Assembly: GCA_964591455.1 (NCBI GenBank)
Contig: CAZQDZ010000019.1
Span: forward strand, 16,334 to 80,333
Source: RFSX01 sp964591455
Lineage (GTDB): Bacteria; Bacteroidota; Bacteroidia; Chitinophagales; Saprospiraceae
DNA: 64,000 nt
Direction of reading: 5' to 3'
A program made the position numbers and the translations under genes. A model generated the notes under the pieces. The model saw only the letters and a program-made list of their open reading frames with translations, was not told where the DNA came from and searched no databases. This document shows positions 33,694-41,627 of the stretch, piece after piece (position 1 is the stretch's first letter; each line of letters begins with the position of its first letter).

Positions 33694-36168
33694 TTACTGC
33701 TGTCCGTCTTTGTAAGCTTGCAGCTCAGGAAACTCACTTATGTAATTAGATAACTCATGTTTAGATATTGGCATTCCATGATGAAATGCGACTATTTTAG
33801 CATAGGGAGCAGAGGATTTTTCTAATTCTTTTTTGAGAAGAACGGCATCTTCATACGTATTAAGTATGCCTATATAATAATTATTATCTGCTAATGGTGT
33901 TCCCTTTCTTATATAGATGTCATCATATAATCTGAGAACAGCATTTTTGAATATAGTAGATGTGCTTGCAATCTCTACTGAAAAATAAACATCCTCACGT
34001 ATCTGATGAAATAACTCATAACGTCTATCTACTGCAAACCCTGGCAAACTATTAGAATTGACTGACATGTCTGTCAATACTATGCCGTCTGCATCTCTTA
34101 TCTCCCAATCTATTCGCTTATTATAATATAGATATTTCAAATTAGTTTCTCCTGCCAGCTCTTCTTTTGCTGCAGGGAAATTATTGCATACACTTTCTAT
34201 ACTTATACGTATTCTTTCAATCTCATTTTCCATGAGATATTTGCCTATCAGTACCGCTCTTTTGAGGGTATTATATTGCATATACTCATCAAGCCCCGGC
34301 TCCAAATGATCGGTATGTGCTATAAAATGAATGGAGTGATCAGGATTGCTTTGTAGGTATGTAACCAAATAATTCAGCTTACGCTTATTTTCATCATTCA
34401 TCAGGTCATGCCTATCTTGATACAAGAGAGAGTTTTTAATCGCTGAAGAATTACCTGGACTAGCATATTTATCGGTAGGAGTGCCTGACGATGTTTTCTT
34501 TTTTGCCTTTGTCTCTTTACTAACAGTATTCAAGGTTTCTGTACTTTTTGTGGTACTTGAATTTGATATGAAGGAATCATCATGGATAATGACTTCACTT
34601 TCCTCCTTTGGCTCCTCAGCTCCTACAGGGTCCGAATCAGCTTTTGTATTTACTGACTTGGGTTCGTTCTCTCCTTTCTTTATTCTTCCTATCTGCTCAA
34701 AAAGACTTTCATCATTTTCTTCACTCCCCATATCCTTGGCAGTGTCTTCATTCTCTGTTATCACTGCGACATCTGCTTGGTTGTCCTCTGTCACTTCTTC
34801 TATTTTTACTTCCTCTGTTGAGGCAGTGTCTCTTTTTGTCTTCTTAGCTTGCGACTCATTTCTTGTCGTTCTATTTTCAGCTACCACCTCTTGTGTTGGT
34901 TGAAATTGTTCCAAATAGTCTCTTACATACTCCAACTGAAGGGTATCCTTGATAGGCATTGGTTTGAAGTCGTGTAAATAGGCCTTATAGATATCATAAG
35001 CGCCAAAGCCAGACTTCCTGTCTGAGGAAAATACAGCAAACTGGCCATCTTGGTGTAGTCTAAACTGTAAATCGTCTCCTGCGCTATTCAGGGGTACTCC
35101 CATATTAATTGGTGCTTCATTGACACCCAATTTATTATAGTAATAGATATCAAAGCCTCCAAAGCAATAGGGTCTATTAGAACTGAAGTAAAGGTAACTT
35201 TCATTACTTGCGAAGAAAGGGCTTCGCTCATCATATTCAGAATTGATGATAGGACCTTGATTTATAGGGTCTGACCAAACGCCATTTTTATAATTAATAG
35301 TAAAGATGTCATAGCCACCTTCTCCGCCTAAATCTTTACTTGCGAAGGCGATGGTATTTCTATCTACTATATTCAAATCTAAGGCCCCTGAAAGCATAGA
35401 CTCTGGCAACTCTATTATATGCTGTTTTTCATTCTCGTCATAGGCAGAGACATAAGTCTTGATTCTCCCATCAGAAAGTTGTCTTGCAAAAATCATATTC
35501 TGACCATTAGGACTGATTTCCATTGCATAGTCGTTCATGGTAGAATTAATCCCACTTAATCTCGTACTATCAGGAGACCACTTTCCTTTTTCGTCTACAA
35601 CCTTTAAGTATACCTCATTGCTGGATAAATCACTATTGGAGGTATAATAAAAAGCATTGCCCTGTTGTGGGCTCTGCAACACATACACTTCATCGTAATA
35701 TGAATTAAGTGCATCCCCAAAATTCTCTACATAAGCTGTACTCTTTCTATCGATATTGAAGGCGGCATACGCTGAGTTTTTTATTTCTCTGAGTGCAATC
35801 TTTCCTTCCTTGCTCTTATCCCCTTTCTCTTTTACAAATTGCTTATAGAAAAATGCAGCTTCTTCGTATTGTCCTAAGTGTTGCTTTGCACTCCCCATTA
35901 AGAAATACAAATATGGATCTCCATTGCCCAAGCTCTTGGACTTAGTAAAGTCCAAGATGGCTCTATCAAGATTATTAAGTTTATAATGCCCTAGGCCTCT
36001 TTTCGCAAGAAGATTCTTGTTATTGTCTATACCTTCTACAAGACTATAATTGTTGACAGCTGTCTTGTATCGGCCTCTTTCCCAGGCCTGATCACCTTTC
36101 TTCTCATGTGATTGGCCATGTAACAAACTACATGAAATACACCCCAGAATTAGTAATACTAGTCTCAA
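33694..36168 (-). CDS. TPR, PD40 propeller, OmpA and SPOR-like envelope protein
   Basis: An 824-residue exported protein beginning at a TTG (36168); an in-frame TAG three codons upstream and no ATG nearby force this choice. A signal peptide (LVLLILGCISCSLLHGQ) is followed by TPR-like helices (~25-125), a WD40-like PD40 propeller (~150-390: AFYYTSNSDL, YLYFSSNRPYCFGGFDIYYY, FAVFSSDRKSGFGAYDIY), an acidic low-complexity linker of Glu/Thr/Ser (~410-570), an OmpA domain (~590-680: HFIAHTDHLEPG), and a C-terminal SPOR-like segment (YYIGILNTYEDAVLLKKEL). This resembles PorE-type proteins that tie T9SS to peptidoglycan, but many paralogues exist. It stops two bases after the convergent kinase gene. 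Confidence 0.82.
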   Translation of the reverse strand: MRLVLLILGCISCSLLHGQSHEKKGDQAWERGRYKTAVNNYSLVEGIDNNKNLLAKRGLGHYKLNNLDRAILDFTKSKSLGNGDPYLYFLMGSAKQHLGQYEEAAFFYKQFVKEKGDKSKEGKIALREIKNSAYAAFNIDRKSTAYVENFGDALNSYYDEVYVLQSPQQGNAFYYTSNSDLSSNEVYLKVVDEKGKWSPDSTRLSGINSTMNDYAMEISPNGQNMIFARQLSDGRIKTYVSAYDENEKQHIIELPESMLSGALDLNIVDRNTIAFASKDLGGEGGYDIFTINYKNGVWSDPINQGPIINSEYDERSPFFASNESYLYFSSNRPYCFGGFDIYYYNKLGVNEAPINMGVPLNSAGDDLQFRLHQDGQFAVFSSDRKSGFGAYDIYKAYLHDFKPMPIKDTLQLEYVRDYLEQFQPTQEVVAENRTTRNESQAKKTKRDTASTEEVKIEEVTEDNQADVAVITENEDTAKDMGSEENDESLFEQIGRIKKGENEPKSVNTKADSDPVGAEEPKEESEVIIHDDSFISNSSTTKSTETLNTVSKETKAKKKTSSGTPTDKYASPGNSSAIKNSLLYQDRHDLMNDENKRKLNYLVTYLQSNPDHSIHFIAHTDHLEPGLDEYMQYNTLKRAVLIGKYLMENEIERIRISIESVCNNFPAAKEELAGETNLKYLYYNKRIDWEIRDADGIVLTDMSVNSNSLPGFAVDRRYELFHQIREDVYFSVEIASTSTIFKNAVLRLYDDIYIRKGTPLADNNYYIGILNTYEDAVLLKKELEKSSAPYAKIVAFHHGMPISKHELSNYISEFPELQAYKDGQQ

Positions 36169-36216
36169 TACTCGCTATTTAGTATATGAATGGTTCTTGG
36201 GTAATTCTTATTGCTT

Positions 36217-37581
36217 TTAAATAGGTCTGTTAACGTCAAATGCCTCCAAGTAATCCGCAACTCTTCTTACAAAGGACCCTCCCAGAAATCCATCTACAAC
36301 TCTATGGTCATAGGCATGAGAAAGGAACATCATCTGTCTGACAGCAATTACATCCCCGTACTCTGTTTCCATTACCGCTGGCTTTTTTCTGATGGCCCCT
36401 GCTGCCATTATGGCCACCTGTGGTTGATTTATAATCGGCGTCCCCATCACATTACCAAACGTACCTACATTGGTTAGTGTATAGGTGCCGTCTTGGATTT
36501 CATGTGGTTTTAATTTATTATTTCTTGCTCTATTAGCTAAGTCATTGACTTGTGTGGTTAATCCTACCAGATTATAATGGTCTGCGTTTTTTATAACAGG
36601 CACTATAAGATTGCCTGTAGGAAGTGCTGCAGCCATCCCTAGATTTATATTCTTCTTTACAATAATTTTGTCGCCATCTATAGAGACATTAACCATAGGG
36701 AAGTCTTTGATGGCTTTAATCACCGCCTCCATAATTAAAGGTGTGAAAGTTATTTTCTGCCCATACTTTTCCTGAAATGCCTTTTTATTGGCCTGTCTCC
36801 AATTAACCATATTTGTGACATCTGCTTCTACAAATGAGGTTACATGTGGAGAGGTTTGTTTTGACATGACCATATGGTCAGCTATCAACTTTCGCATCCT
36901 GTCCATCTGTATTATTTCATCCTCACCGCTGGTCATCGCCATTTGATTGGTCATTGGTGCCGACTTGGTGGCTGTTTTTGCTGCCACAGATGCTGCCACG
37001 TTAGGTGCAGCCTGCGGAGATGCAGATTGCTGTCTATTCTGAACATAGCCTAGTATATCTTTCTTAGTTACCCTACCCTTGGCACCAGTGCCTTGGATGG
37101 ATTCCAACTCTTGCATACTGATTTGCTCTTTCTTGGCGATGCTCTTGACTAGTGGTGAGTAAAATCTGGTCGTATGGCCATTAGCGCTGCCATTGCTTCC
37201 GTTTGACATTGCCGCCACTACTGGTGCTGCTACAACTGCTGGAGCAGGCTTTGAAGGCGTTGGGCTTGGCGCGGCAGGCGCAGGTGGGGTTTCAGCTATT
37301 GCAGGAGTTGGTGGTGGGGCAGAAGATTCAACAGCTTCACTGTCGGTCTCTATAATAGCTATGACTTTCCCTATTTCTACAACATCATCTACTTGGAACA
37401 ATATCTCCTTAAGGACGCCATCGACAGGTGAAGGTATCTCAGAGTCCACTTTATCTGTGGCAATTTCCAGTATTGTTTCATCTTCTTCTATCTTGTCACC
37501 AACGGTTTTAACCCACTTCAGAATCGTTGCTTCCATGATACTCTCCCCCATTTTTGGCATTATAAGGTCTACTTTAGCCAT
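36217..37581 (-). CDS. 2-oxo acid dehydrogenase E2 component (dihydrolipoyl acyltransferase)
   Basis: Core acyltransferase of a pyruvate, 2-oxoglutarate or branched-chain oxoacid dehydrogenase. The 454-residue protein has one lipoyl domain (~1-78, lipoylated K44 in ATDKVDSE), an Ala/Pro hinge rich in APAVVAAPVVAA, a peripheral-subunit-binding domain (~143-180: YSPLVKSIAKKEQ, GTGAKGRVTKKDIL), and a catalytic domain with the active-site histidine and aspartate in SHAYDHRVVDG near residue 430. A single lipoyl domain and the sequence style favour a branched-chain or general E2. No E1 or E3 gene is adjacent. A TAACTTTG promoter-like element lies 37 bp upstream of the ATG. Confidence 0.92.
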   Translation of the reverse strand: MAKVDLIMPKMGESIMEATILKWVKTVGDKIEEDETILEIATDKVDSEIPSPVDGVLKEILFQVDDVVEIGKVIAIIETDSEAVESSAPPPTPAIAETPPAPAAPSPTPSKPAPAVVAAPVVAAMSNGSNGSANGHTTRFYSPLVKSIAKKEQISMQELESIQGTGAKGRVTKKDILGYVQNRQQSASPQAAPNVAASVAAKTATKSAPMTNQMAMTSGEDEIIQMDRMRKLIADHMVMSKQTSPHVTSFVEADVTNMVNWRQANKKAFQEKYGQKITFTPLIMEAVIKAIKDFPMVNVSIDGDKIIVKKNINLGMAAALPTGNLIVPVIKNADHYNLVGLTTQVNDLANRARNNKLKPHEIQDGTYTLTNVGTFGNVMGTPIINQPQVAIMAAGAIRKKPAVMETEYGDVIAVRQMMFLSHAYDHRVVDGFLGGSFVRRVADYLEAFDVNRPI

Positions 37582-37618
37582 GCTTTCTTTATTTCTTTGA
37601 TTTTGAGAATAAGTGATG

Positions 37619-37626
37619 CAAAGTTA
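37619..37626 (-). promoter_or_regulatory. candidate -7 element upstream of the E2 gene
   Basis: TAACTTTG on the minus strand, 37 bp before the ATG at 37581, matches TAnnTTTG. No good -33 TTG is seen at the right spacing. Confidence 0.4.
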
Positions 37627-37680
37627 CAGAATTATGTATAGTCTTGAGTTGGACTCATTGTGATGTTGGATTCAGTAATT

Positions 37681-38922
37681 TTAAACCAAGCTATTAACAA
37701 ATCTTCTCAAGGCATTCATACCATACACAGCAGTATATTGGATGTTCTTCAATCTATCCTTCGCTAAGCTGAGCTTCTTAGTTCTATAGTCAGTTGCTGT
37801 CCCGTAGGCTAACCATATTGTTCCTACAGGTTTGTCTGGGGTACCTCCTCCTGGTCCAGCTATTCCTGAGACTGCAATTCCCATGTCGGTATTGAACTTT
37901 TCCAATAGTCCATGAAGCATTTCTGTTACAGTTTCCTCACTTACAGCACCATATGATTCTAGTGTTTGGTTTGAGACACTAAGTAAGTTGGACTTAGGTT
38001 GATAATCATAAGCGATAATGCTTCCCATGTAATAACCAGAAGAACCCGGCACCTCCGTTAACTTATGTGCAAGATAACCGCCGGTGCAGCTCTCGGCTGT
38101 ACTCAAGGTCTTACCCTTGGCCAACATGTCTCTTTGTACCGCTTCAGCGAGGGTCATTTTTCCAAAGCCATAAATCAAGTCTCCAATGCGGTTTTCGATT
38201 TGTTGACTATAATAATCTACTTGCTCGGTTAAGTCCTTGTCTGATCTTGCTGTGAGCCTGAGTTTGACTTCGCCCAAACTAGGAAGATAAGACATGCTGA
38301 TTTGCTCAGGCAAGGACGCTACAATATCTTCTATTTGTTCAGCTATTCTAGATTCTCCCATACCTACAGTACGTATCGTTTTATACTTTATGACAGTATC
38401 AGAAGTAACCATCTTCTGCCAGACGGACACAAAGCTGTTGTCAAATATGTATTTCATTTCATAAGGAACACCTGGCATAGAAAGCACGTATTTACTTCCT
38501 CTCTCGAATAGCATACCGGGTGCAGTACCCATATTATTAGTCAAACTAGTAGCCTTATCTGGCATAAGACATTGCACCTCATGCGCTTTCAAAAACGGAA
38601 TACCTCGTTTATCAAAATATCCTTTCACTCTAGCTTTCAGCTCTTCGTCCAAACTAAGATCTGAGTCAAAATATTCAGCTAAGGCTTTCTTTGTAATATC
38701 ATCCTTGGTAGGGCCGAGTCCACCAGTCATCACTACAAGGTCTGATACTGCCAAGTACTGATCTAATACCTGATGAATATCTTGTGCCTTATCTGAAATC
38801 GTTGCCATTCTTATGACATCTATACCTATCATATTTAGTCGATTACCCAACCAAGCTGAATTGGTATCTATAATCTGACCTAGTAAAATTTCATCTCCTA
38901 TCGTTACTATAGTCCCTTTCAT
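37681..38922 (-). CDS. cinA: CinA family protein (nicotinamide-nucleotide amidase / competence-damage protein A)
   Basis: A 413-residue two-domain protein. The N-terminal molybdopterin-binding-like domain (~1-170: IVTIGDEILLGQIIDTNSAW, VVMTGGLGPTKDDITKKALA) acts as an ADP-ribose pyrophosphatase in characterised relatives. The C-terminal amidase domain (~255-410: LSTAESCTGGYLAHKLTEVPG, GIAVSGIAGPGGGTPDKPVG) deamidates NMN to NaMN, recycling NAD. Both domains have intact motifs, including the serine of the ESCTGG loop. It is transcribed in the same direction as the E2 gene downstream, 99 bp apart. Confidence 0.95.
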   Translation of the reverse strand: MKGTIVTIGDEILLGQIIDTNSAWLGNRLNMIGIDVIRMATISDKAQDIHQVLDQYLAVSDLVVMTGGLGPTKDDITKKALAEYFDSDLSLDEELKARVKGYFDKRGIPFLKAHEVQCLMPDKATSLTNNMGTAPGMLFERGSKYVLSMPGVPYEMKYIFDNSFVSVWQKMVTSDTVIKYKTIRTVGMGESRIAEQIEDIVASLPEQISMSYLPSLGEVKLRLTARSDKDLTEQVDYYSQQIENRIGDLIYGFGKMTLAEAVQRDMLAKGKTLSTAESCTGGYLAHKLTEVPGSSGYYMGSIIAYDYQPKSNLLSVSNQTLESYGAVSEETVTEMLHGLLEKFNTDMGIAVSGIAGPGGGTPDKPVGTIWLAYGTATDYRTKKLSLAKDRLKNIQYTAVYGMNALRRFVNSLV

Positions 38923-38995
38923 ACCTTATTTCATATCAAAATTGCATCAAAAGCTATCATTTATTGCAAATATTTGATTCTAACAGGCATAAAAC

Positions 38996-39029
38996 AAAAA
39001 AGCACCAATAAAGATTATTGATGCTTTTT
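38996..39029 (-). terminator. terminator of the metallothionein-like gene
   Basis: On the minus strand AAAAAGCATCAATAA, loop TCTT, TATTGGTGCTTTTTT (one G-U pair). It lies 22 bp after the stop codon of the cysteine-rich peptide gene, marking that gene as a separate transcript. Confidence 0.75.
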
Positions 39030-39051
39030 ATTCTTTCTGATTAGTCGTGGA

Positions 39052-39156
39052 TTAGCACTGGCAATTCTTACAACTACAAGACTCACAAGTGCAAGCTTTA
39101 CAATTGCCTGATACACATGGTTGGCAATCGCACGAACATTTATTGTCATTTTTCAT
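39052..39156 (-). CDS. metallothionein-like cysteine-rich peptide, 34 residues
   Basis: Reading the minus strand from the ATG at 39156 gives 34 residues ending in TAA at 39052-39054. Eleven are cysteines (7, 9, 11, 14, 19, 22, 24, 27, 29, 32, 34), arranged as CxC and CxxC pairs: KCSCDCQPC, then NCKACTCESCSCKNCQC. Lysine, serine, asparagine and acidic residues fill the gaps, and there are no aromatic residues, exactly the composition of metallothioneins. It should bind Zn, Cu or Cd through thiolate clusters in the cytoplasm (no signal peptide). A hairpin terminator follows, and both neighbours are unrelated. It does not match SmtA-type bacterial metallothioneins that I know, so it may be a distinct short class. 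Confidence 0.75.
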   Translation of the reverse strand: MKNDNKCSCDCQPCVSGNCKACTCESCSCKNCQC

Positions 39157-39225
39157 AATTCAAATATTTATCCATTCTCATAAACGCTGCATTTACAATA
39201 AAGATTCCTTTAAGGCAAAATGTCT

Positions 39226-40290
39226 TTAAGTTTTGGTATCTAACTCTTCTATTTTTGTGTCTATTCTCGTTTCCATCCTCTCTTTTAGCGCCTTGGCTTT
39301 TTTGATTCGTTCTTCTATTGCTGCCCTTTCTTCTTCAGTACTAGCTGTTTTAAGAGATTCTTGGTTGGTCTTAATTTTATTATCCACTTCTGCTAGCACT
39401 TCCTTTTTCTTCTCTAAGTCCTCAGCTTCTTCTGCTTTGTCGAAAATGACATTCTCTGGTTTAGTATCCTCCAGAACTGCCTTATTATTAGTTCTATATT
39501 TATTAGGTATAAATACCGTTTCTCCTACCTGACGTTGATTCATAAAATTAGGAGATACGATTTCTATCCCAGCATCATGCAAGGTATCTATGACATGCCC
39601 TGTTAACTTGGACCGTGCACTGACTATAGACTTGACATCCTTGAGTAAACCATGCACCCTATAAACTATGGAGAAATCACCTAAGGACATAATATGGACG
39701 AATGGGTCCTCAAGCTTACAATCTTCCGCAGCCTTAAGCAGTGCTTCTTCTATTTTGAGTCTATTCACATCGTAGCCTAATGAGCACTCTGCATGAATAA
39801 AAGTGCCAGAAGACCTGGTCACTTTTACTGCATTTGAAGCAAGCGTCATATTTGGAAGGGAGGTAAGGTCTCTGTCCACAGTCTGTATTTCGGTATGAAA
39901 GAGTCCTTGCTCAGTCACTCGTCCAAATACATCGTCTACCTTGATAAAGTCTCCTGGCTTAAAGCTCCTTCGCATTTTGAGTGCAATGCCAGCAAGTGCA
40001 TTTCCAATAAATGTCGTCGAACTTAGACCAAGCACAGCAGATAGTACAATTCCAATCAAGCTTGTGATTTGGCCTTTTTGCTCCGGCTCCATTGGCAATG
40101 CCAATATTATACTTACAATTCCAATAAGGCCGATGAGGAATAAGACGATACTCTTAATTAAACCGCGATCAGTATGTCCTCTTGATTGTCTTTCAAGTAG
40201 CTTCTTTGCCAAGATATACATGACATAAAAGATGACTATAGTCAGTAAAGTTGGATACCATCTTTGAAAAGTATCTAGTAGTATTTCCAT
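39226..40290 (-). CDS. MscS-family mechanosensitive channel with C-terminal coiled coil
   Basis: A 354-residue channel from the ATG at 40290 (MEILLDTFQRWYP). A longer frame reaching 40374 would run into the divergent gene's start region. Three membrane segments occupy residues ~10-125, the last carrying the MscS pore helix (LSAVLGLSSTTFIGNALAGIAL). The beta domain follows with FKPGDFIKVDDVFGRVTEQGL. The soluble C-terminal domain is complete, then ~75 further residues rich in Lys, Glu and Ala (DLEKKKEVLAEVDNKIK, EEERAAIEERIKKAKAL) predict a coiled coil. It relieves osmotic downshock; the coiled-coil tail is not a standard MscS part. Confidence 0.9.
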   Translation of the reverse strand: MEILLDTFQRWYPTLLTIVIFYVMYILAKKLLERQSRGHTDRGLIKSIVLFLIGLIGIVSIILALPMEPEQKGQITSLIGIVLSAVLGLSSTTFIGNALAGIALKMRRSFKPGDFIKVDDVFGRVTEQGLFHTEIQTVDRDLTSLPNMTLASNAVKVTRSSGTFIHAECSLGYDVNRLKIEEALLKAAEDCKLEDPFVHIMSLGDFSIVYRVHGLLKDVKSIVSARSKLTGHVIDTLHDAGIEIVSPNFMNQRQVGETVFIPNKYRTNNKAVLEDTKPENVIFDKAEEAEDLEKKKEVLAEVDNKIKTNQESLKTASTEEERAAIEERIKKAKALKERMETRIDTKIEELDTKT

Positions 40291-40382
40291 GAAATTGGAT
40301 ATGCTTTTTATTAAGGGTTTTCCTGAGAGATAAAACAAAGATATATGATTATCATATCGCATAAAACTATACATTGTTAAAC

Positions 40383-40835
40383 ATGGAAATGACTAAAGCG
40401 ATTTTGATAGAGGAAATGCAAAGAATCCTTAACTCTCGATTGGATGAAAACACCATTGCGCTTAATCGATCGTATGAATCTATGACTGGAGAATCTAAAA
40501 GCAGTGCTGGAGATAAATTTGAAACGACCAGAGCCATACTCCAATCTGAGCAAGACAGATTAAAGGCTCAAATAATTAATGTCAAAGCAGATATTTCTAT
40601 CCTTAAAAATCTCAAGCTCACAGAACATGAAACGATTCAGCTCGGGAGTATCGTCAGTACTGAGGCTGACATATCCTATTTTGTAAGTATTGGTTTAGGT
40701 AAAATAAAGCTGAATGAAAAAGTATGCTACGCCATTTCGCCTGTATCTCCTATCGGCCAATTACTTATCGGAAAACAGGCCGGTGATTTATTGACATTTA
40801 ATAACAAAAGCAATACAATAACAACCGTTAAGTAA
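40383..40835 (+). CDS. GreA/GreB C-terminal-like protein (Bacteroidota family)
   Basis: A 150-residue protein with an N-terminal helical hairpin (~1-80; ESKSSAGDKFETTRAILQSEQDRLKAQI) and a C-terminal GreA/GreB-like beta domain (~90-150; LGSIVSTEADISYFVSIGLG, YAISPVSPIGQLLIGKQAGD). The SSAGDKFETTRA segment marks a Bacteroidota group often misnamed 3-oxoacyl-ACP synthase in annotations; no ketosynthase features exist here. It may bind RNA polymerase through the secondary channel, as Gre factors do, but the acidic tip residues are not clear. The start is the ATG at 40383, in preference to a TTG three codons earlier. Confidence 0.8.
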   Translation: MEMTKAILIEEMQRILNSRLDENTIALNRSYESMTGESKSSAGDKFETTRAILQSEQDRLKAQIINVKADISILKNLKLTEHETIQLGSIVSTEADISYFVSIGLGKIKLNEKVCYAISPVSPIGQLLIGKQAGDLLTFNNKSNTITTVK

Positions 40836-40879
40836 GTTCTAATTTTTATTTCGCTGGAACATTAATGCTGGGGTTGCTG

Positions 40880-40887
40880 TAGTTTTG
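40880..40887 (+). promoter_or_regulatory. candidate -7 element of the thioredoxin-like gene
   Basis: TAGTTTTG matches TAnnTTTG and lies 20 bp before the ATG at 40908. The -33 region (TTTCG) is weak. Confidence 0.4.
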
Positions 40888-40907
40888 TCTGTAATCACTC
40901 TAAAGTT

Positions 40908-41369
40908 ATGAGACTAGGTTTTATCTGTATCTTATTTGCCTCGATGGGCCTCAATGCCCAGGCGCCCAATATAGAATATGTAACCAATGACGGCATGAAA
41001 AATTTATCTGATAGCCGAGGTGAAGTTATTTATTTAAGCTTCTGGGCTAGTTGGTGCAAACCTTGTATTGAGAATTTCAAGAAGTATCAACCTATTAGGG
41101 AACAATTGAAAGCTCAAGGTGTCAGACTCGTCAATATTTCTATAGATGAAAATCTGTCTAGCTGGGAAAAGGCTTTAGAAAAATATGACTTCATCATTGG
41201 AGAAAATGGCTTAGCGAATGATATCAATAAAACTAAGTTAGACTTCAATATCACCAAGACCCCGGATTACCATATTATAAATAAAGCTGGTGAATTTGTC
41301 TTTCTGTCTGATAACTATGACAGAGATATAGTCGCAGAGTTTAGAGCATGGGTGGCTGAGTTAGAATAG
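40908..41369 (+). CDS. TlpA-like periplasmic thioredoxin-fold protein
   Basis: A 153-residue exported thiol-disulphide oxidoreductase. A signal peptide (LGFICILFASMGLNAQA) ends near residue 18. The thioredoxin fold follows, with the active site FWASWCKPC (C50 and C53) and the cis-proline region TKTPDYHII near residue 120. This is the TlpA/ResA type, which reduces disulphides in the periplasm, for example during cytochrome c maturation. No cytochrome genes are adjacent. A strong bidirectional terminator follows. Confidence 0.9.
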   Translation: MRLGFICILFASMGLNAQAPNIEYVTNDGMKNLSDSRGEVIYLSFWASWCKPCIENFKKYQPIREQLKAQGVRLVNISIDENLSSWEKALEKYDFIIGENGLANDINKTKLDFNITKTPDYHIINKAGEFVFLSDNYDRDIVAEFRAWVAELE

Positions 41370-41546
41370 ATGTTCTGCTTAATCACAATAAGTAAAACAA
41401 TCATAGCCACTCCAATGATTTGGAGCTTCTATGTTAAGTAGAATGAATGTATTCGAATAAAATCCAATTATCTTCGACGATGCAAGTCACGGGAATATTT
41501 TATTGGTTTGATATGATTCAGTTCGGGTCAGCAAATAGAAATAAAG

Positions 41547-41578
41547 CAAAAGCCTTCAGTTTTCACTGAAGGCTTTTG
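41547..41578. terminator. bidirectional terminator between tlpA-like and POT genes
   Basis: Perfect 13-bp arms CAAAAGCCTTCAG and CTGAAGGCTTTTG around TTTTCA, with T-rich sequence after the + strand copy. It serves both convergent genes. Confidence 0.88.
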
Positions 41579-41627
41579 TATCTTTTAATTATATACTTCA
41601 AAAGTCTGCACTTACCAAATGAGTGGC

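Noticed and set aside
34481..34903. A 140-codon frame on the plus strand inside the TPR-PD40-OmpA gene
   Set aside because: Antisense of the Glu/Ser/Thr linker; no start context and no homology features.
37193..37600. A 135-codon Gly/Ala/Ser-rich frame on the plus strand inside the E2 gene
   Set aside because: Antisense shadow of the Ala/Pro hinge and lipoyl domain.
40383..40835. 3-oxoacyl-ACP synthase, the name often carried by this family
   Set aside because: The protein is 150 residues, without the ketosynthase Cys-His-His/Asn triad; it has a GreA/GreB-like C-terminal domain.
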